Source: Arenimonas fontis
Lineage (GTDB): Bacteria > Pseudomonadota > Gammaproteobacteria > Xanthomonadales > Xanthomonadaceae
Length of the DNA: 64,000 bases
Direction: 5' to 3'
Assembly (NCBI RefSeq): GCF_008386465.1
Contig: NZ_VUOD01000006.1
Span: 87,519-151,518, forward strand
Shown: positions 50,942 to 63,873 of the stretch, piece after piece
Layout of the letters: each line of letters begins with the position of its first letter
Position numbering within the stretch: position 1 is the stretch's first letter
Translations under genes and position numbers: made by a program
Notes under the pieces: model-generated
Told to the model about the DNA's origin: nothing
Databases searched by the model: none
What the model saw: the letters and a program-made list of their open reading frames with translations, nothing else

Positions 50942-51387
50942 TGCGTCCAAGCGAAGCCAGCGCTGCCGAGGCCCAGGCCGCCATCGCCGAGGAGTTCGCC
51001 CTGTTCGGCGACTGGTCGGAGCGTTACCAGTACCTGATCGACCTGGGCCGCAAGCTGCCGCCTTTCCCCGAGGCGTGGAAGACAGAGGCCAATCGCCTGC
51101 ACGGTTGCCAGTCCCTGGTCTGGATCGTGGCCGAAGGCGATGCCGACGACCTCGAGTTCCACGCCGTCAGCGATTCCAGCATCGTTTCCGGCCTGATCTA
51201 CCTGGCCCTGCGCGTCTATTCGGGCCGGTCGGCGGCCGAGATCCTGGCCACCCGACCCGACTACATCGCCGAGATCGGCCTGGCAAAGCACCTCTCGCCG
51301 ACCCGTAGCAACGGCCTGGCCGCGCTGCTGACCTTCATCCGGGACACCGCCCGCCGGCACGCGCCGGCCCAGGAGGACACCACATGA
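50941..51387 (+). CDS. sufE: Cysteine desulfuration protein SufE
   Basis: A 148-residue sulfur carrier that accepts sulfur from SufS. The acceptor Cys is in RLHGCQSLVWI; EFALFGDWSERYQYLIDLGRKLP is the family N-terminus. It lies between cysS and a DUF885 gene with overlaps on both sides, away from any suf operon in view. Confidence 0.94.
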   Translation: MRPSEASAAEAQAAIAEEFALFGDWSERYQYLIDLGRKLPPFPEAWKTEANRLHGCQSLVWIVAEGDADDLEFHAVSDSSIVSGLIYLALRVYSGRSAAEILATRPDYIAEIGLAKHLSPTRSNGLAALLTFIRDTARRHAPAQEDTT

Positions 51388-53132
51388 GCCTGATCCGACA
51401 CCTGTCCGCCGCCGGCATCACCCTGGCCCTGGTGGCCACCCCCCTGAGCCTGCCGGCCGGCGAGCTGGTGCCGGCGCTGACGGAAATGCCGGCCACCGAC
51501 CAGCGCCTGGCGCCGGTGGTGGCACGCTTCCGGGCCGACCTGGACAGCGTCCTGCACGTGCAGGACGTGACCGCCGGTCCGCGCCGCGAGGCCGCCCTGC
51601 GCGCCCTGTACCTCGGCTGGCAGCGGCGCCTGCAGGAATTCGACGCTGCCGGACTGAACCAGGAAGACCGCCTGGACCTGGCATTGTTGCGGCGCGACCT
51701 GGCCTACCGGCTGCAGCAGCTGGACTTCGAGCGCGAGCGCTGGCAGCAGGCCGAACCGCTGCTGCCCGGGGTGTCCCGGCTGATCGCCCTGGCCGAGGCC
51801 CGGCGCCATCTGGAATACCCGGACGCACGCGCCGCTGCCGACACCCTGGACCAGGTCCGACAGGCGCTGGAAACCCTGGGCAAGCGCCTGGACAAGGACC
51901 CGAAGGCCGCGCCGGGCACGCCGGTGGTGGCGTATCGGGCGGCCAGGCTGCTGGCCGGCGTGCGCGAGGACCTGAAGCAGTGGTACGCCTTCCATGCCGG
52001 CTACGACCCGCAGTTCACCTGGTGGGCGAAGCAGCCCTACGAAGCCCTGGACAAGGTGCTGGAAGCGCACGGCAAGCGCCTTTCCGAGACATTGGCCGGC
52101 GCCGCCGATCCGGAGACCATCATCGGCGACCCGATCGGCCGCGAGGCCCTGCTGGCCGGCCTGCGCCACGAGTTGATCCCCTACACGCCGGAACAGCTGA
52201 TGCGGCTGGCCGAGCGTGAACTGGCCTGGTGCCAGCGCGAGATGGCCAAGGCCGCGGCGGAGATGGGCCACGATGACTGGCGCCAGGCCCTGGAAGCCGT
52301 CAAGAACCGCCATCCCGCCCCCGGCGAGCAGCCGAAGCTGGTGGTCGCGCTGGCCGACGAGGCCATCGCCTTCCTCGAGCAGCGCGATCTCGTGAGCATT
52401 CCCGAGCTGGCAAAGCGCGACTGGCGCATGACCATGCTCAGCCCCGAGTACCAGTTGCAGGCGCCGTTTTTCCTCGGCGGCGAGGACGTCTGGGTGGCCT
52501 ACCCGACCGACAGCATGCCGCACGACAAGAAACTGATGGCCTTGCGCGGCAACAACCGCCATTTCAGCCGGGCGGTGGTCCACCACGAGCTGATTCCGGG
52601 CCACCATCTGCAGCATTTCTACAACCGGCGCTACCAGACCCATCGGGAGCTGTTCCATAGCCCGTTCTGGACCGAGGGCTGGGCCCTGTACTGGGAGTTC
52701 CGGCTCTGGGACCTGGGCTTCGCGCAGACACCGGAAGACCGGATCGGCATGCTGTTCTGGCGCAGCCATCGCGCCGCCCGGATCCTGTTTTCGCTGGGCT
52801 TCCACCTGGGCCAGATGTCACCCGACCAGGCGGTGGATCTGCTGGTGCGGCGGGTCGGGCACGAGCGGGAAAACGCCCGTGCCGAGGTCCGTCGCAGCTT
52901 TGCCGGCGACTACGGCCCTCTCTACCAGGTCGCTTACATGATCGGCGGCCTGCAGTTCCAGGCCTTGCACCGGGAGATGGTCGGCAGCGGCCGCATGGGC
53001 GAACGCGAGTTCCATGACGCCATCCTCACTGGCGGACCGATGCCGGTCGCCGCCGTGCGCGCCCGCCTGCGCGGCGAAGTCCCCGCCGGCGACCTCGGGG
53101 CCGACTGGCAGTTCTACGACTTCGGGAAGTGA
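51384..53132 (+). CDS. DUF885 peptidase-like exported protein
   Basis: A 582-residue protein with a signal peptide (ending near residue 25). The C-terminal half carries HHELIPGHHLQHF, an HExxH-type Zn site, and TEGWALYWEFRLWDLGF with a downstream Glu, typical of DUF885 and related to M3/M32-like metallopeptidases. The start overlaps the sufE stop (ATGA). Substrate unknown. Confidence 0.9.
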   Translation: MSLIRHLSAAGITLALVATPLSLPAGELVPALTEMPATDQRLAPVVARFRADLDSVLHVQDVTAGPRREAALRALYLGWQRRLQEFDAAGLNQEDRLDLALLRRDLAYRLQQLDFERERWQQAEPLLPGVSRLIALAEARRHLEYPDARAAADTLDQVRQALETLGKRLDKDPKAAPGTPVVAYRAARLLAGVREDLKQWYAFHAGYDPQFTWWAKQPYEALDKVLEAHGKRLSETLAGAADPETIIGDPIGREALLAGLRHELIPYTPEQLMRLAERELAWCQREMAKAAAEMGHDDWRQALEAVKNRHPAPGEQPKLVVALADEAIAFLEQRDLVSIPELAKRDWRMTMLSPEYQLQAPFFLGGEDVWVAYPTDSMPHDKKLMALRGNNRHFSRAVVHHELIPGHHLQHFYNRRYQTHRELFHSPFWTEGWALYWEFRLWDLGFAQTPEDRIGMLFWRSHRAARILFSLGFHLGQMSPDQAVDLLVRRVGHERENARAEVRRSFAGDYGPLYQVAYMIGGLQFQALHREMVGSGRMGEREFHDAILTGGPMPVAAVRARLRGEVPAGDLGADWQFYDFGK

Positions 53133-53143
53133 GGGGTTTTCGA

Positions 53144-53205
53144 AGCGGATCTGCGCGGATGGAGCATTTCGAGTTCTGCTTCTGCCCCATCCGCGACTAT
53201 CCGCG
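53144..53205. repeat. Imperfect inverted repeat with GCGGAT units
   Basis: Two 22-base arms (53144-53165 and 53184-53205) match in 17 positions around 18 bases. They contain repeated CGCGGAT/ATCCGCG words. This resembles dispersed intergenic hairpins of proteobacteria. It begins 12 bases after the DUF885 stop and marks the edge of the metal region. Confidence 0.55.
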
Positions 53206-53251
53206 TTCATCCGCAGCCAAAAAACAAGGCCCCGGTATCCCGCCAGCCGTT

Positions 53252-53261
53252 ACGTTAACGT
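53252..53261. promoter_or_regulatory. Perfect palindrome ACGTTAACGT next to a promoter
   Basis: A 10-base perfect dyad one base before a -35 hexamer, a position suited to a repressor or activator. No cognate regulator is identified. Confidence 0.4.
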
Positions 53262-53262
53262 G

Positions 53263-53291
53263 TTGACGGTATAGGTCCCCGGCTCTATAAC
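53263..53291 (+). promoter_or_regulatory. Strong sigma-70-type promoter
   Basis: TTGACG (53263-53268) and TATAAC (53286-53291) with a 17-base spacer, the closest to consensus seen in the window. It points to the zinc-ribbon ORF at 53380. Confidence 0.6.
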
Positions 53292-53324
53292 CCCCAGGTC
53301 ATTTCCGACTGGGGGTTCTTTTTT
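53289..53324 (+). terminator. Rho-independent terminator overlapping the -10
   Basis: AACCCCCAG and CTGGGGGTT form a 9-bp perfect stem around 11 bases, followed by six T. The left arm begins inside the -10 at 53286-53291, so it can end transcripts arriving from DUF885 but not those started at this promoter. Confidence 0.75.
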
Positions 53325-53379
53325 GGGCGCTATTCCACCTACGAGCGAGCGTTGCCCCGAAGTGGTTCAAGGGGTGCAG

Positions 53380-53757
53380 GTGAATACTTGTCGCAACCCC
53401 CGCTGTGCAAACTTCGGGGTTGTCCCGCTGGCTCGCGTCGATAGGGGCCCGAGTCCGAAGGTGGTCGACAACTACATTGCCGTGGGGTCGGGCAAGAACA
53501 CGGCCGGCCTGCGGTGCAAGCTCTGCAACGAACTCGCCCTGGACGGACGGCGTTTCGACGCGCTGACGCCGGCCGAACTGGCACTGTTCCAGCGCTTCCG
53601 GAAGGGACGCCCCAAGGACGGGCGACCGTGGATCTCCGTGGGGCTGGGCACTGGGCTGCTGGACCCGAGCACGCTACTGAGCGCCCCGACTCAGGCGCAG
53701 GCCGATGAGATCCTCAAACAGGCCGGCGCAATCGTGTGCGTGCGGGTGTACGACTAG
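53380..53757 (+). CDS. Small zinc-ribbon protein, resembling a transposase N-terminus
   Basis: A 125-residue protein from GTG 53380 (AAGGGG at 53369-53374). It begins [13 protein letters not shown] and has [10 protein letters not shown], a four-Cys zinc ribbon of the kind seen at the N-terminus of some IS transposases. No catalytic domain follows; the second half is not recognised. It may be a remnant or a small DNA-binding protein. The frame is open upstream to a TTG at 53323, which would overlap the terminator. Confidence 0.5.
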   Translation: MNTCRNPRCANFGVVPLARVDRGPSPKVVDNYIAVGSGKNTAGLRCKLCNELALDGRRFDALTPAELALFQRFRKGRPKDGRPWISVGLGTGLLDPSTLLSAPTQAQADEILKQAGAIVCVRVYD

Positions 53758-54095
53758 CCTGGCGGGGGCTGCCAATGTGCCACCAACAGGACCGCCACGC
53801 CCGAGAGGATCAGGGCCGTGCCCAGAAGGTCGTAGCGGTCGGGTCGGATGCCATCAACGGCCCACAGCCAGCCCAGCGCCAGCGTGACGTAGACACCGCC
53901 ATAGGCCGCGTAGATCCGGCCAGACGCTGTCGGGTGCAAGGTCAGAAGCCAAGCGAAGGCCGCGAGCGCCAGTGCTGCGGGCACCAGCCACCAGGCCGAC
54001 GCCTGGTGGCGGGCCCAGAGCCAGACCAGCCAGCAACCAACTATCTCCGCCAACGCGGTCAGCGCGAACAAACCGATGGCGGCGGGCAGGCTCAT
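53754..54095 (-). CDS. ynfA: YnfA-family small membrane protein (UPF0060)
   Basis: A 113-residue protein with four membrane helices. [27 protein letters not shown] and the Pro-Asp-Arg-Tyr-Asp end before [15 protein letters not shown] fit UPF0060, small-multidrug-resistance-like transporters. It starts ten bases after czcA and may end the metal operon. Confidence 0.9.
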   Translation of the reverse strand: MSLPAAIGLFALTALAEIVGCWLVWLWARHQASAWWLVPAALALAAFAWLLTLHPTASGRIYAAYGGVYVTLALGWLWAVDGIRPDRYDLLGTALILSGVAVLLVAHWQPPPG

Positions 54096-54104
54096 GGTGC
54101 TTCC

Positions 54105-58550
<4,446 letters not shown>

Positions 58551-58554
<4 letters not shown>

Positions 58555-59828
58555 GGCGTGGTCTCACTCGGGGCGCGGTCCGCGAGCACGAACGGCTCGG
58601 CGGTCAGGCGCTGGATTTCAATCAGGGCGCGATGGAAGTCGCGGGCGGCGGCGATACGGTCGCGACGGGCGGACAACAGCTCAGCCTGCAGCTGCGCCCA
58701 CTCCAGGTAGCTCAGCGCGCCGGCCCGATAGGCCCGGCCGGCGGCGGATTCGGCGCGTTCGAGCGCCGGCAGCACTTTGTCCGTGGTCTGGCGCACGGCC
58801 AAGGCATCAACCTGCAGGCGGCCGTGCGCTTCGGCCAGGGTGGCGCGCAGGTCGAGCTCACCGGCCTCGCGTTCGAGGGCCAGGGCGTCGAGCTCGGCGC
58901 GGGCGGCCCGTATCCCCGGCTCCGCCCGACGGCGATTGCCCAGCGGCACCGACAGCCCGCCCATCAGCGCCCAGTCGTCGCTCCCCTGCAGACGGCGCAC
59001 GCCGACCTGCCATTCCAGGTCCGGGCGTGACTGTGACTGGGCCAACTGCAGGCGGGCTTCGCGCACGCGGGCTTCGCTGGCGAATCGCTGCAGCTCCGGG
59101 GTGCGATCAAGCAGCAACGCGAGCGACGCGAAATCAGGCGTGGCTGGCAAGGTCAGCAGTTCCCCGGCCACCGGGCCGGTCGGCTCGCCGCCCCACATCA
59201 GGGCCAGGCGCCGGCGCGCCGCGTCGACGGCCGCTTGCGTGCGGGCGAGTTCGAGTTCGGCGCGAGCGAGCGCCGCTTCAGCACCCAGCTGCACGGACGA
59301 CGGCGAAGCACCGGCGGCAACGCGACGACGGGCGGCATCAGCCGCTTTGCCGCGCTGGGCCAAGGTCGCTTCCAGCGCGATGGCCTCTTCCTGCAGCGCC
59401 AGGACGTCGAGATAGCGGCGGGCGACTTCGGCCAACAGATCGAGGCGACGCGCCTCTGCCTCGACGTCCAGGCCGGACATCCGCGACTGGGCGACCCCGA
59501 TCCTGGCCTCGCGCCGGGCCGGGGACTCCAGCACGGAGCCCAGGCTCAGGGTCAGCTCGGCCCCGTCCGCGCCGCGGTAGTCGCCGCTGCCCAGCACGTT
59601 CTCCAGGCTGGCGCCGGCCACCCACGCGGGCTTTTGTGCGGCCACGTCGACATCTGCGTAAACGATGGCCTGCTCCAGCGGCAGGCGGCGAAGGTCGGGA
59701 TGACGATCAAGGGTGAGTGAAAAAGCCTGGCGCAGGTCCAGTGGGCGGGACGGTGCGGCGGCCCACGCCGGAAGGGCGAGGACAACGCAGCACCACAGGG
59801 CGGCCATCGCCGCCTTGGTGTTCAACAT
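58551..59828 (-). CDS. czcC: Outer-membrane efflux channel (CzcC/TolC family)
   Basis: A 425-residue protein with signal peptide (MAALWCCVVLALPAWAA) and two OEP repeats with long amphipathic helices, e.g. LDLRQAFSLTLDRHPDLR and VARRYLDVLALQEEAIAL. It ends four bases inside the czcB start. Completes the tripartite pump. Confidence 0.92.
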
Positions 59829-59881
59829 GGTGTTTCTCCGGAATCGGGCAAGCGGGGCGAGGCCCCGGGGACGTTGGGACG

Positions 59882-60244
59882 TCAGGCCGCGATCGGAGGG
59901 CGCAGGAATCGGGAGGAAGCAGCGGGGGTGTGCACGGGCAGGCTTACCCGCGGCGCGAGCGACTGTAGCGGGTGAGGTGTCCAGGTCAGCACCGGCGCCG
60001 GGACGGCCGTGGCGTGCAGGCAGCAGTCGAACGCATGCAGCAGGCCATCGAGCGTACCGGGGGCCGGCGACTCCTCAGCCATCGCGTCGCCCGTGATGCC
60101 GGCGGCGGCATCGGCGAACGCATGCTCGGCTTCGTGCAGTTCATGGGCAGCCGACAGCACGGGCTGCGCCAGCAGGCACAACACCGTCAGGCCCCAGAAC
60201 AGGCCTCGCAGCGAGTGCATCAGTGAGCGCAGAGGCGAGGTCAT
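59882..60244 (-). CDS. CzcI-like metal-responsive periplasmic protein
   Basis: A 120-residue protein with an export signal (LRGLFWGLTVLCLLAQPVLSAAH) and a His/Cys-rich region (HELHEAEHAF; HAFDCCLHATA). Position just before czcC and size fit the czcI-like genes of Czc loci. Its C-terminus LRPPIAA resembles LRPPIS of the Cys-rich protein at 61891. ATG 60244 is the likely start; an ATG at 60301 is also open. Confidence 0.65.
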   Translation of the reverse strand: MTSPLRSLMHSLRGLFWGLTVLCLLAQPVLSAAHELHEAEHAFADAAAGITGDAMAEESPAPGTLDGLLHAFDCCLHATAVPAPVLTWTPHPLQSLAPRVSLPVHTPAASSRFLRPPIAA

Positions 60245-60284
60245 TGCGAGGCAGGGTAGCGGGTTTGGTGGCGGATACACAATT

Positions 60285-60629
60285 TCAGGCGCCTTGTTCA
60301 TCGATCACGGCCTGCAGATCAGGTGGCACGGGCATCGGCTGGGTCGCGGGCACATTCGCGCCACCGGTGTTGCCCACCGGCACCCAGAGACGCGAAAACA
60401 GCGCGGCCGCCACGATGCGCGCCGCCTGCCCCCGGATCTCGCGCCCGTCCCGCCGTTGCCAGCCAATCTGCAGCATCGCGAGATGGCTCTTCACGTGCAG
60501 CCACGTGCGCCGCTGCCCCAGGATGTGGGCGCGTTCGAGATGGTGGAAGGCGCGCTCCAGGTCACCGCCGCGTCTGGCAGCCTGGGCGAGGTCCCATTCC
60601 TGCGCGAAGGCCTGGTCCAGTCGCGTCAT
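60285..60629 (-). CDS. DUF3703 family protein
   Basis: A 114-residue protein. AFAQEWDLAQAARRGGDLERAFHHLERAHILGQ and HVKSHLAMLQIGWQRRDGREI match the DUF3703 family, common beside CDF transporters in metal loci. ATG 60629 overlaps the stop of the transporter gene (ATGA). No signal peptide or metal motif; biochemical role unknown. Confidence 0.8.
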   Translation of the reverse strand: MTRLDQAFAQEWDLAQAARRGGDLERAFHHLERAHILGQRRTWLHVKSHLAMLQIGWQRRDGREIRGQAARIVAAALFSRLWVPVGNTGGANVPATQPMPVPPDLQAVIDEQGA

Positions 60630-61276
60630 GGTGCCGTCTCCTTGGTGCAGGGTTCTGCCGGGTGCCGCCAGCCTGGCCAGGCCTCGCGCAGCACCTGCCA
60701 GGAGGTATGGAGGAACAGCACCGCGATGAGCAAGCCCACCGCAGTGTCCGGCCACGCACTTCCCGTCAGCGCCACGATACCGGCCGCCGCGATCACCCCG
60801 GCGTTGCTCGCCAGGTCATTGCGCGAACATAGCCAAACCGAGCGCATGTTCAAGTCCTCGCCGCGAAAGCGCATCAGCAACCCGAAGCACGCCAGGTTGG
60901 CCAGCAAGGCGATTGCTGCCGCACCCGCCATCAGCGGCGCCAGCGGTTCGGCTCCGGTCAACAGGCGGCGCACGACTTCAGCCAGCACCAGAAGGCCAAA
61001 CAGACCCTGCAGCAGGCCCTTCACCACGGCCGCGCCATTGCGCTGACGAAGGCTGCCGCCCACGACCGCCAGGCTCAGGGCGTACACGCCGGCATCGCCC
61101 AGGCTGTCGAGCGAGTCGGCCTGCAGGGCGCTCGAGTCGGCCCACCAGCCCGCGGTGAACTCGCCGACGAACAGGGCGGCGTTGATCCCCAACACGGCCC
61201 ACAGGACCCGGCGCCGGCTGGCGTCCTGGGCCTGGCTCAGGGTGGAAGCGGTGTCATCACAGTGGCAGCCGGACAT
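60626..61276 (-). CDS. Cation diffusion facilitator-type metal transporter
   Basis: A 216-residue protein with six predicted membrane helices. DSLDSLGDAG in TM2 and SRNDLASNAGVIAAAG in TM5 carry the Asp residues of CDF zinc sites. It lacks the usual C-terminal cytoplasmic domain and has a Cys/His-rich N-terminus (SGCHCDD). It is the first gene of the leftward metal operon and probably exports Zn, Cd or Co. Confidence 0.87.
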   Translation of the reverse strand: MSGCHCDDTASTLSQAQDASRRRVLWAVLGINAALFVGEFTAGWWADSSALQADSLDSLGDAGVYALSLAVVGGSLRQRNGAAVVKGLLQGLFGLLVLAEVVRRLLTGAEPLAPLMAGAAAIALLANLACFGLLMRFRGEDLNMRSVWLCSRNDLASNAGVIAAAGIVALTGSAWPDTAVGLLIAVLFLHTSWQVLREAWPGWRHPAEPCTKETAP

Positions 61277-61300
61277 GGCATTTCCTCGGTCAGTGGCGCT

Positions 61301-61331
61301 ACCCTAAAGCCCGTAGCGACTACAGGGTCAA
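61301..61331 (-). promoter_or_regulatory. MerR-type promoter of the metal operon
   Basis: On the minus strand TTGACC (61331-61326) and TAGGGT (61306-61301) are separated by 19 bases, the over-long spacer typical of MerR-activated promoters. The spacer holds the dyad CTGTAG-tcg-CTACGG. It lies between merR and the CDF gene. Confidence 0.8.
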
Positions 61332-61349
61332 CCCCCTGGGAGGTCTGGG

Positions 61350-61790
61350 ATGAAGATCGGGGAAGTCGCGGCCGCCAGCGGCTGCCATCTGGAAACCATC
61401 CGCTACTACGAGCGCATCGGCCTGCTGCCGCGGCCCGCCCGCACCCACAGCGGGTATCGGGCCTACACGGACCAAGACGTGGACCGGATGCGGTTCATCA
61501 CCCGGGGCCGGGATCTGGGGTTCAGTCTCGATGAGATCCGCAGCTTGCTGCGGCTGGCCGATGATCCAGCGCTGTCCTGCGAACAAGTCGACGCCTTGGC
61601 GCGCCATCATCTGGCCGAAATCCAGGCGCGACAAAAGGAGCTGCGGCGCATGGCCCGGGAGCTGGAACGCACCATCGCCGGTTGCGCCGGCGGGCGCCGG
61701 GAGGCCTGCGCCATTCTGGGTGCGCTGCATGAAGCGCCGTCGTCCCGGCCGGCCCAACGGCGGCGGGAGAACGTGCACCGAGCGACCTGA
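61350..61790 (+). CDS. MerR-family metal-responsive regulator (CadR/ZntR/PbrR-like)
   Basis: A 146-residue regulator. The winged helix is KIGEVAAASGCHLETIRYYERIGLLP; a long helix leads to the effector loop. C77, C112 and C120 correspond to the metal-ligand Cys of CadR, ZntR and PbrR, with C-x7-C in the loop where most have C-x8-C. GGGAGG at 61338-61343 precedes the ATG. Divergent from, and likely activator of, the CDF-czc operon. The metal cannot be fixed. Confidence 0.88.
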   Translation: MKIGEVAAASGCHLETIRYYERIGLLPRPARTHSGYRAYTDQDVDRMRFITRGRDLGFSLDEIRSLLRLADDPALSCEQVDALARHHLAEIQARQKELRRMARELERTIAGCAGGRREACAILGALHEAPSSRPAQRRRENVHRAT

Positions 61791-61890
61791 TGGCCCGCAG
61801 GGCGCATCACCGGGTGTCTCGGACGGACGGTCGCGTCATGAACTTTCCCTTGCCGCCACGGTCACAGCGTTGTTCTAGACTGGCGAAACG

Positions 61891-62247
61891 ATGACACGAC
61901 CCGGAATTCTCGGATGGGCCTGGCGACTCCTGCTGGCGATGGCGCTGGTGGGCTCGCCGGTCATGGCCATGCCGCCGGTTGGCGCCGGCGCCGATCCATC
62001 CGCGGATGTCGCCGCGATGCCTTGCCACGATGCCGGTCCGGCCGCGTCAGCTGAACCTGCCTGCGAGGAGGGTTGCTGCCCGCAGCCCGAGTGCCCGCCC
62101 GCAAACTGCCGCGTGGCGGCCCCCATGGTGGGCGTCTCGGTCTGGGTGCTTCCGATGGCCCTGCGCGTCCCGCATTCGTCCCCCTCGGAGGTGGCGGTGC
62201 CCGCCGCGGCTCCGGTTCAAGAGCAACTGCGCCCGCCGATCAGCTGA
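61891..62247 (+). CDS. CopL-like Cys-rich exported protein
   Basis: A 118-residue protein with a signal peptide (LLLAMALVGSPVMAMP) and a Cys cluster in MPCHDAGPAASAEPACEEGCCPQPECPPANC, about seven Cys in 30 residues. This resembles CopL-type metal-binding regulatory proteins of xanthomonads. Gene order differs from cop loci: an unknown protein and MerP/MerT-like genes follow. A TAGACT lies at 61876-61881, close to the ATG, so the transcript may be leaderless. Confidence 0.6.
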   Translation: MTRPGILGWAWRLLLAMALVGSPVMAMPPVGAGADPSADVAAMPCHDAGPAASAEPACEEGCCPQPECPPANCRVAAPMVGVSVWVLPMALRVPHSSPSEVAVPAAAPVQEQLRPPIS

Positions 62248-62313
62248 CTCTGCCGATCCCTGCCCGCACCCGTGCGGGACCCGCCGCCTCGCGGCGATCG
62301 ACGGAGCATTCCA

Positions 62314-62967
62314 ATGAAATACCTTTCCCCTGGGCTGGGCGCGCTGGCGCTGGCCCTGTTCGTGGCCCCCGTGGCCGCCAAACCCATCGCGTTTGCCCGC
62401 GGCAGCACCGTGATGGCCGAGTACGGTGCCGGCACCATGAACGAGTTCCAGGCCTTCTACGCACCGCGCTACTGGTGGTCGGGCGGTGCCGGCTGGACCG
62501 AACTGATGAGCGAAGACGGCTCACTCGAGCGCGACATCGTGTACCTGCGCGGCAACCTGCTGGCCAAGCGCTGGAACCTTCCCGGTGCCCAGGCGAACGT
62601 GTTCGTCTGGGGCGGGTTGGGTAGCGCCACCGGCAGTGACTTCGCCGGCAGCACCCTGGCTCGCAACGTCGGCTTTCAGGTCGACTACGAAACCCGCCGC
62701 GTGTACAGCGCGTTCCGCACCGACCTGCAGGAGAGCGACCGCTTCTCCCATCGGATCGACACCCTGCAGCTAGGCATCGCGCCCTACGAGCACGACTACG
62801 ACACCTTGGCCACCTGGATCGTCCTGCAAGGACGCCGCTACTCGAACGGCTTGTACGACGGCACCGAGACGGCGCTGCTGCTTCGCCTGTTCAAGGGAGG
62901 CACGTGGGTCGAGGTAGGCGCCACGACCGACGGCAAGCTGCAAGCCATGGCCATGTTCAACTTCTGA
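62314..62967 (+). CDS. Putative outer-membrane protein of the metal cassette
   Basis: A 217-residue protein with a signal peptide (LGALALALFVAPVAA). The mature part is rich in alternating aromatic/hydrophobic strands (FYAPRYWWSGGAGW; VFVWGGLGSATGS; TLATWIVLQGRRYSNG) and ends in MAMFNF with terminal Phe, the usual signal for outer-membrane barrel insertion. ATG 62314 is chosen for its signal peptide. I do not recognise the family. It stands between CopL-like and MerP-like genes. Confidence 0.65.
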   Translation: MKYLSPGLGALALALFVAPVAAKPIAFARGSTVMAEYGAGTMNEFQAFYAPRYWWSGGAGWTELMSEDGSLERDIVYLRGNLLAKRWNLPGAQANVFVWGGLGSATGSDFAGSTLARNVGFQVDYETRRVYSAFRTDLQESDRFSHRIDTLQLGIAPYEHDYDTLATWIVLQGRRYSNGLYDGTETALLLRLFKGGTWVEVGATTDGKLQAMAMFNF

Positions 62968-62981
62968 CCCGGAGACTCTTC

Positions 62982-63320
62982 ATGAAGACCTTTACCCGCA
63001 CTGTGTTCCTCCTCCTGATGGCCGCTGCATCCGCGGTCTCGGCCAAGACCATCGAAATGGACGTCAACGGCCTGGTCTGCGCGTTCTGCGCCCAAGGCAT
63101 CGAGAAAACGCTCAAGAGTTTCGACGCCACTGCAGAGGTCTATGTCAGCCTGGAAAACAGAATCGTCGCCGTGGCCCTCAAGGACGGCGCGGAACTGACG
63201 GACGAAGAGCTGACCAAGGCCATTACCGATTCGGGCTACGCCGTCGTGGCGATCCGCCGCAGCGATGCGACGCTCCAGGCTATCCGCGACCGCGTGAGCC
63301 GGGAGGCGGACGATGAATGA
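62982..63320 (+). CDS. MerP-like periplasmic heavy-metal-binding protein
   Basis: A 112-residue protein with a signal peptide (TVFLLLMAAASAVSA) and an HMA domain; the metal site is CAFC in NGLVCAFCAQGIEKTL. It has the alpha/beta length of MerP plus about 20 residues. It starts 14 bases after the putative outer-membrane gene and overlaps the next gene by eight bases. Confidence 0.8.
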   Translation: MKTFTRTVFLLLMAAASAVSAKTIEMDVNGLVCAFCAQGIEKTLKSFDATAEVYVSLENRIVAVALKDGAELTDEELTKAITDSGYAVVAIRRSDATLQAIRDRVSREADDE

Positions 63321-63699
63321 GCTGCAGGCGCCCCTGAAGCGGAACGTGGGGCTCAGCCTGCTGGCGCTGGGCGCCGCCAGCGGCACGCTGATCTGTTGCG
63401 TGCTGCCGGCGGTGATGGTGGCCCTGGGTGCGGGCGCGGCGCTCGCAGGCCTGGTCACCGCCGTGCCGCAACTGGTCTGGTTGTCTGCGCACAAGGCGTT
63501 GGTGTTCGGGGTGGCGGGCGCGGCGCTCGCATTCTCTGGATGGATGCTCTGGCAAGCAAGGACGCTCCCCTGTCCGGCGGATCCAGCGTTGGCTAGGACC
63601 TGCAGGCGCTTGCGGGGGTTCAGCCTCTGGACCTGGGCGGCGGCAGTGGCGGCGACTACGGTTGGGGCCCTGTTTGCTTTCGTGCTGCCTGCCTTCTGA
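63313..63699 (+). CDS. MerT-like inner-membrane metal transport protein
   Basis: A 128-residue protein with three to four membrane helices. LICCVLPAVMVALGAG has the adjacent Cys pair in TM1 found in MerT; a further Cys pair region is ARTLPCPADPALARTC. It overlaps the MerP-like gene by eight bases. No merA or other mercury reductase is in the window, so the cargo is unknown. Confidence 0.65.
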   Translation: MNELQAPLKRNVGLSLLALGAASGTLICCVLPAVMVALGAGAALAGLVTAVPQLVWLSAHKALVFGVAGAALAFSGWMLWQARTLPCPADPALARTCRRLRGFSLWTWAAAVAATTVGALFAFVLPAF

Positions 63700-63873
63700 G
63701 CCCTTTTGGACGGCCAACTACGGGCAAGCGGTCGCAAATAGCTGAGAGCATCGCAGCTGCGGCAGCAGCTACACGCCGGCGAACGGGAGGCTCTTGGCAC
63801 GATCCAAGAATGCTCGCCCGTCCCCCACGGAGTGGATCGGGCGAATCGGCAGCGCAGTCACGCCAAAAAAAGA

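Noticed and set aside
53323..53379. Upstream extension of the zinc-ribbon ORF to TTG 53323
   Set aside because: It overlaps the terminator U-run and has no ribosome site; GTG 53380 has AAGGGG at a good distance.
62982..63699. MerP/MerT-like pair taken as a mercury resistance operon
   Set aside because: No merA, merC or merB is present, and the only MerR protein is divergent from the efflux operon with CadR/ZntR-like Cys positions; mercury specificity is not supported.
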